NCBI RefSeq assembly: GCF_003330725.1
Contig: NZ_CP030840.1
Coordinates: 6,318,116-6,382,115 of the forward strand
Direction: 5' to 3'
From: Acidisarcina polymorpha
GTDB lineage: Bacteria > Acidobacteriota > Terriglobia > Terriglobales > Acidobacteriaceae
DNA length: 64,000 nt
Of this stretch, positions 63,038 to 64,000 are shown piece after piece. The stretch's first letter is position 1. Each line of letters starts with the position of its first letter. Under the pieces are notes generated by a model that saw nothing but the letters and a program-made list of their open reading frames with translations, ran no database searches and was not told where the DNA came from. A program made the translations under genes and the position numbers.

Positions 63038-64000
63038 ATGGGAAAACGAACGACAGAAAGCGAATCTGGTACGGAGCGCGTCAATCTAAAGACGCTGGCC
63101 GAACTACTGCAACTTTCCCAGACTACCATTTCTCTAGTCCTCAACGACTCGCCGGCTGCAAAGTCTATCCCGGCTCCGACCCGGGAACGGGTCTTTGAAG
63201 CCGCTCGCAAATTCAACTACCGTCCGAATTACTTCGCCCGCTCCCTGCGCCAGAGCCGCAGCATGTCGATCGCCGTGCTCGCCCCGGATCTTAGCGAAGG
63301 CTACTTTACCCTGGTCATGAATGGCGTGCAGGCTGCTCTGATCGAGGCCCATTATTTCTACTTCACGGCGAGCCACTACTGGCAGCCCGAGTTGATTAAG
63401 GAATATCCCCGCAGGATGATGGAGCGAGCGGTGGATGGTTTTCTACTGCTGAACACTCATCCGGATTTTCAGACCCCCCTGCCGGTCGTGGCGATCTCCG
63501 CCCACACCCCTTCCGCCGGAGTTACCAACCTGGTGCTGGATCATCGCCGCGGCGCCGAATTGGCCCTGGCCCATCTCCATGACCTTGGACACCGGCAAAT
63601 CGCGATGATGAAGGGTCCCGAGATCATTCCCGACTCGGAATACCGGTGGTCGGCGATGCTTGAGGTGGCGCAACGGTACGGAATAGAAACCGGTCCGGAG
63701 TTGCAGCTCCAGATTCCCGCTTACAATGGCTCGCCGGAGTCAGGATATCTGCCGGTAGCGCGGCTGCTGGAGAGGACAACGAACTTCACTGCCATCTTCT
63801 GCTTCAACGACATCGCGGCCATCGGCGCGATCCGCGCGCTCAAGGACGCCGGGTTGCGTGTCCCTGAAGACGTTTCGGTCATTGGCTTCGACGACATCTT
63901 GGGAGCCTCTTATCACACCCCCAGTCTCACGACGGTTCGTCAACCGCTCGAAGAAATGGGGCGGGAAGGAGCGCGGATGCTTCTCCAACGCATCGCGAAT
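63038..64000 (+). CDS. LacI family transcriptional regulator (3' end outside window)
   Basis: The gene is open to the last base of the window; 321 codons are visible. The N-terminal HTH (VNLKTLAELLQLSQTTISLVLND) with the hinge helix FNYRPNYFARSLRQ is a LacI-type DNA-binding domain. A periplasmic-binding-protein fold follows (SIAVLAPDLSEGYFTLVMNG, FTAIFCFNDIAAIGAIRALK, DVSVIGFDDILGASYHTPSL). It should repress or activate sugar-use or polysaccharide genes in response to a sugar; the effector is unknown. It is divergent from the UXS-like gene. Confidence 0.92.
   Translation, partial: MGKRTTESESGTERVNLKTLAELLQLSQTTISLVLNDSPAAKSIPAPTRERVFEAARKFNYRPNYFARSLRQSRSMSIAVLAPDLSEGYFTLVMNGVQAALIEAHYFYFTASHYWQPELIKEYPRRMMERAVDGFLLLNTHPDFQTPLPVVAISAHTPSAGVTNLVLDHRRGAELALAHLHDLGHRQIAMMKGPEIIPDSEYRWSAMLEVAQRYGIETGPELQLQIPAYNGSPESGYLPVARLLERTTNFTAIFCFNDIAAIGAIRALKDAGLRVPEDVSVIGFDDILGASYHTPSLTTVRQPLEEMGREGARMLLQRIAN

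Noticed and set aside
1-64000. CRISPR arrays, insertion sequences, prophage, tRNA or rRNA genes
   Set aside because: No regularly spaced repeats, transposase or integrase frames, or tRNA/rRNA sequences were noticed by eye; a tRNA scan could still find one.

Overview
The window reads as a stretch of chromosome from a soil Acidobacteriota, most likely class Terriglobia. The evidence is indirect: moderately high GC, a diderm outer-membrane assembly operon, an acid-type S53 peptidase, GH29 fucosidase, DUF3857/transglutaminase/TPR and BON-domain secreted proteins, Tat-exported Gfo/Idh/MocA oxidoreductases, and a DnaE2-type polymerase. It looks like ordinary core/accessory chromosome. I saw no insertion sequence, prophage, CRISPR array, rRNA or tRNA.

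Layout. 1-8366: the 3' part of dnaE2, a beta-propeller protein, uvrB, and a divergent run of a KdpD-like histidine kinase, a P-loop kinase and an NTF2-like secreted protein. 8383-8993: a VapBC toxin-antitoxin pair. 9089-14662: alaC, an FAD oxidoreductase, an FkbM methyltransferase, a Tat-exported oxidoreductase and a STAS protein. 14790-20271: kdpE, an unnamed 28-residue membrane protein, kdpF, kdpA, kdpB and kdpC, the high-affinity K+ uptake locus, with no kdpD beside it. 20288-31503 (minus): quinone oxidoreductase, fucosidase, transglutaminase/TPR protein, S53 peptidase and lon. 31818-35302: pheA, two small stress-type proteins (lmo0937 family, CsbD), a UbiA prenyltransferase and a three-BON-domain protein. 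35524-43804 (minus): a translationally coupled operon of a seven-POTRA BamA/TamA-like barrel, a SurA-type chaperone without a visible parvulin domain, and TamB. 43995-51914 (plus): ThiF/MoeB enzyme, ECF sigma factor with soluble zinc anti-sigma factor, shikimate kinase, AI-2E transporter, then heme o synthase, an ABC-2 exporter and DUF420, which look like a cytochrome-oxidase maturation group. 51942-57437: oxidoreductase/TetR pair around a perfect 18-bp palindrome, ssb, secreted proteins, frataxin-like CyaY and a GNAT protein. 57782-62930 (minus): an exopolysaccharide/nucleotide-sugar block. 63038-64000: a LacI regulator cut by the window end.

The items most worth a second look are the two micro-genes in front of kdpA, the separation of kdpE from the only KdpD-like kinase in the window, the coupled outer-membrane operon with its unusual domain content, a plant-type GDP-mannose 3,5-epimerase relative in the polysaccharide block, and the TetR-site palindrome. 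Start sites were moved inward from the longest open frame wherever a Shine-Dalgarno sequence, signal peptide or family N-terminus argued for it. All functional calls are from sequence motifs read by eye; no database search was run.
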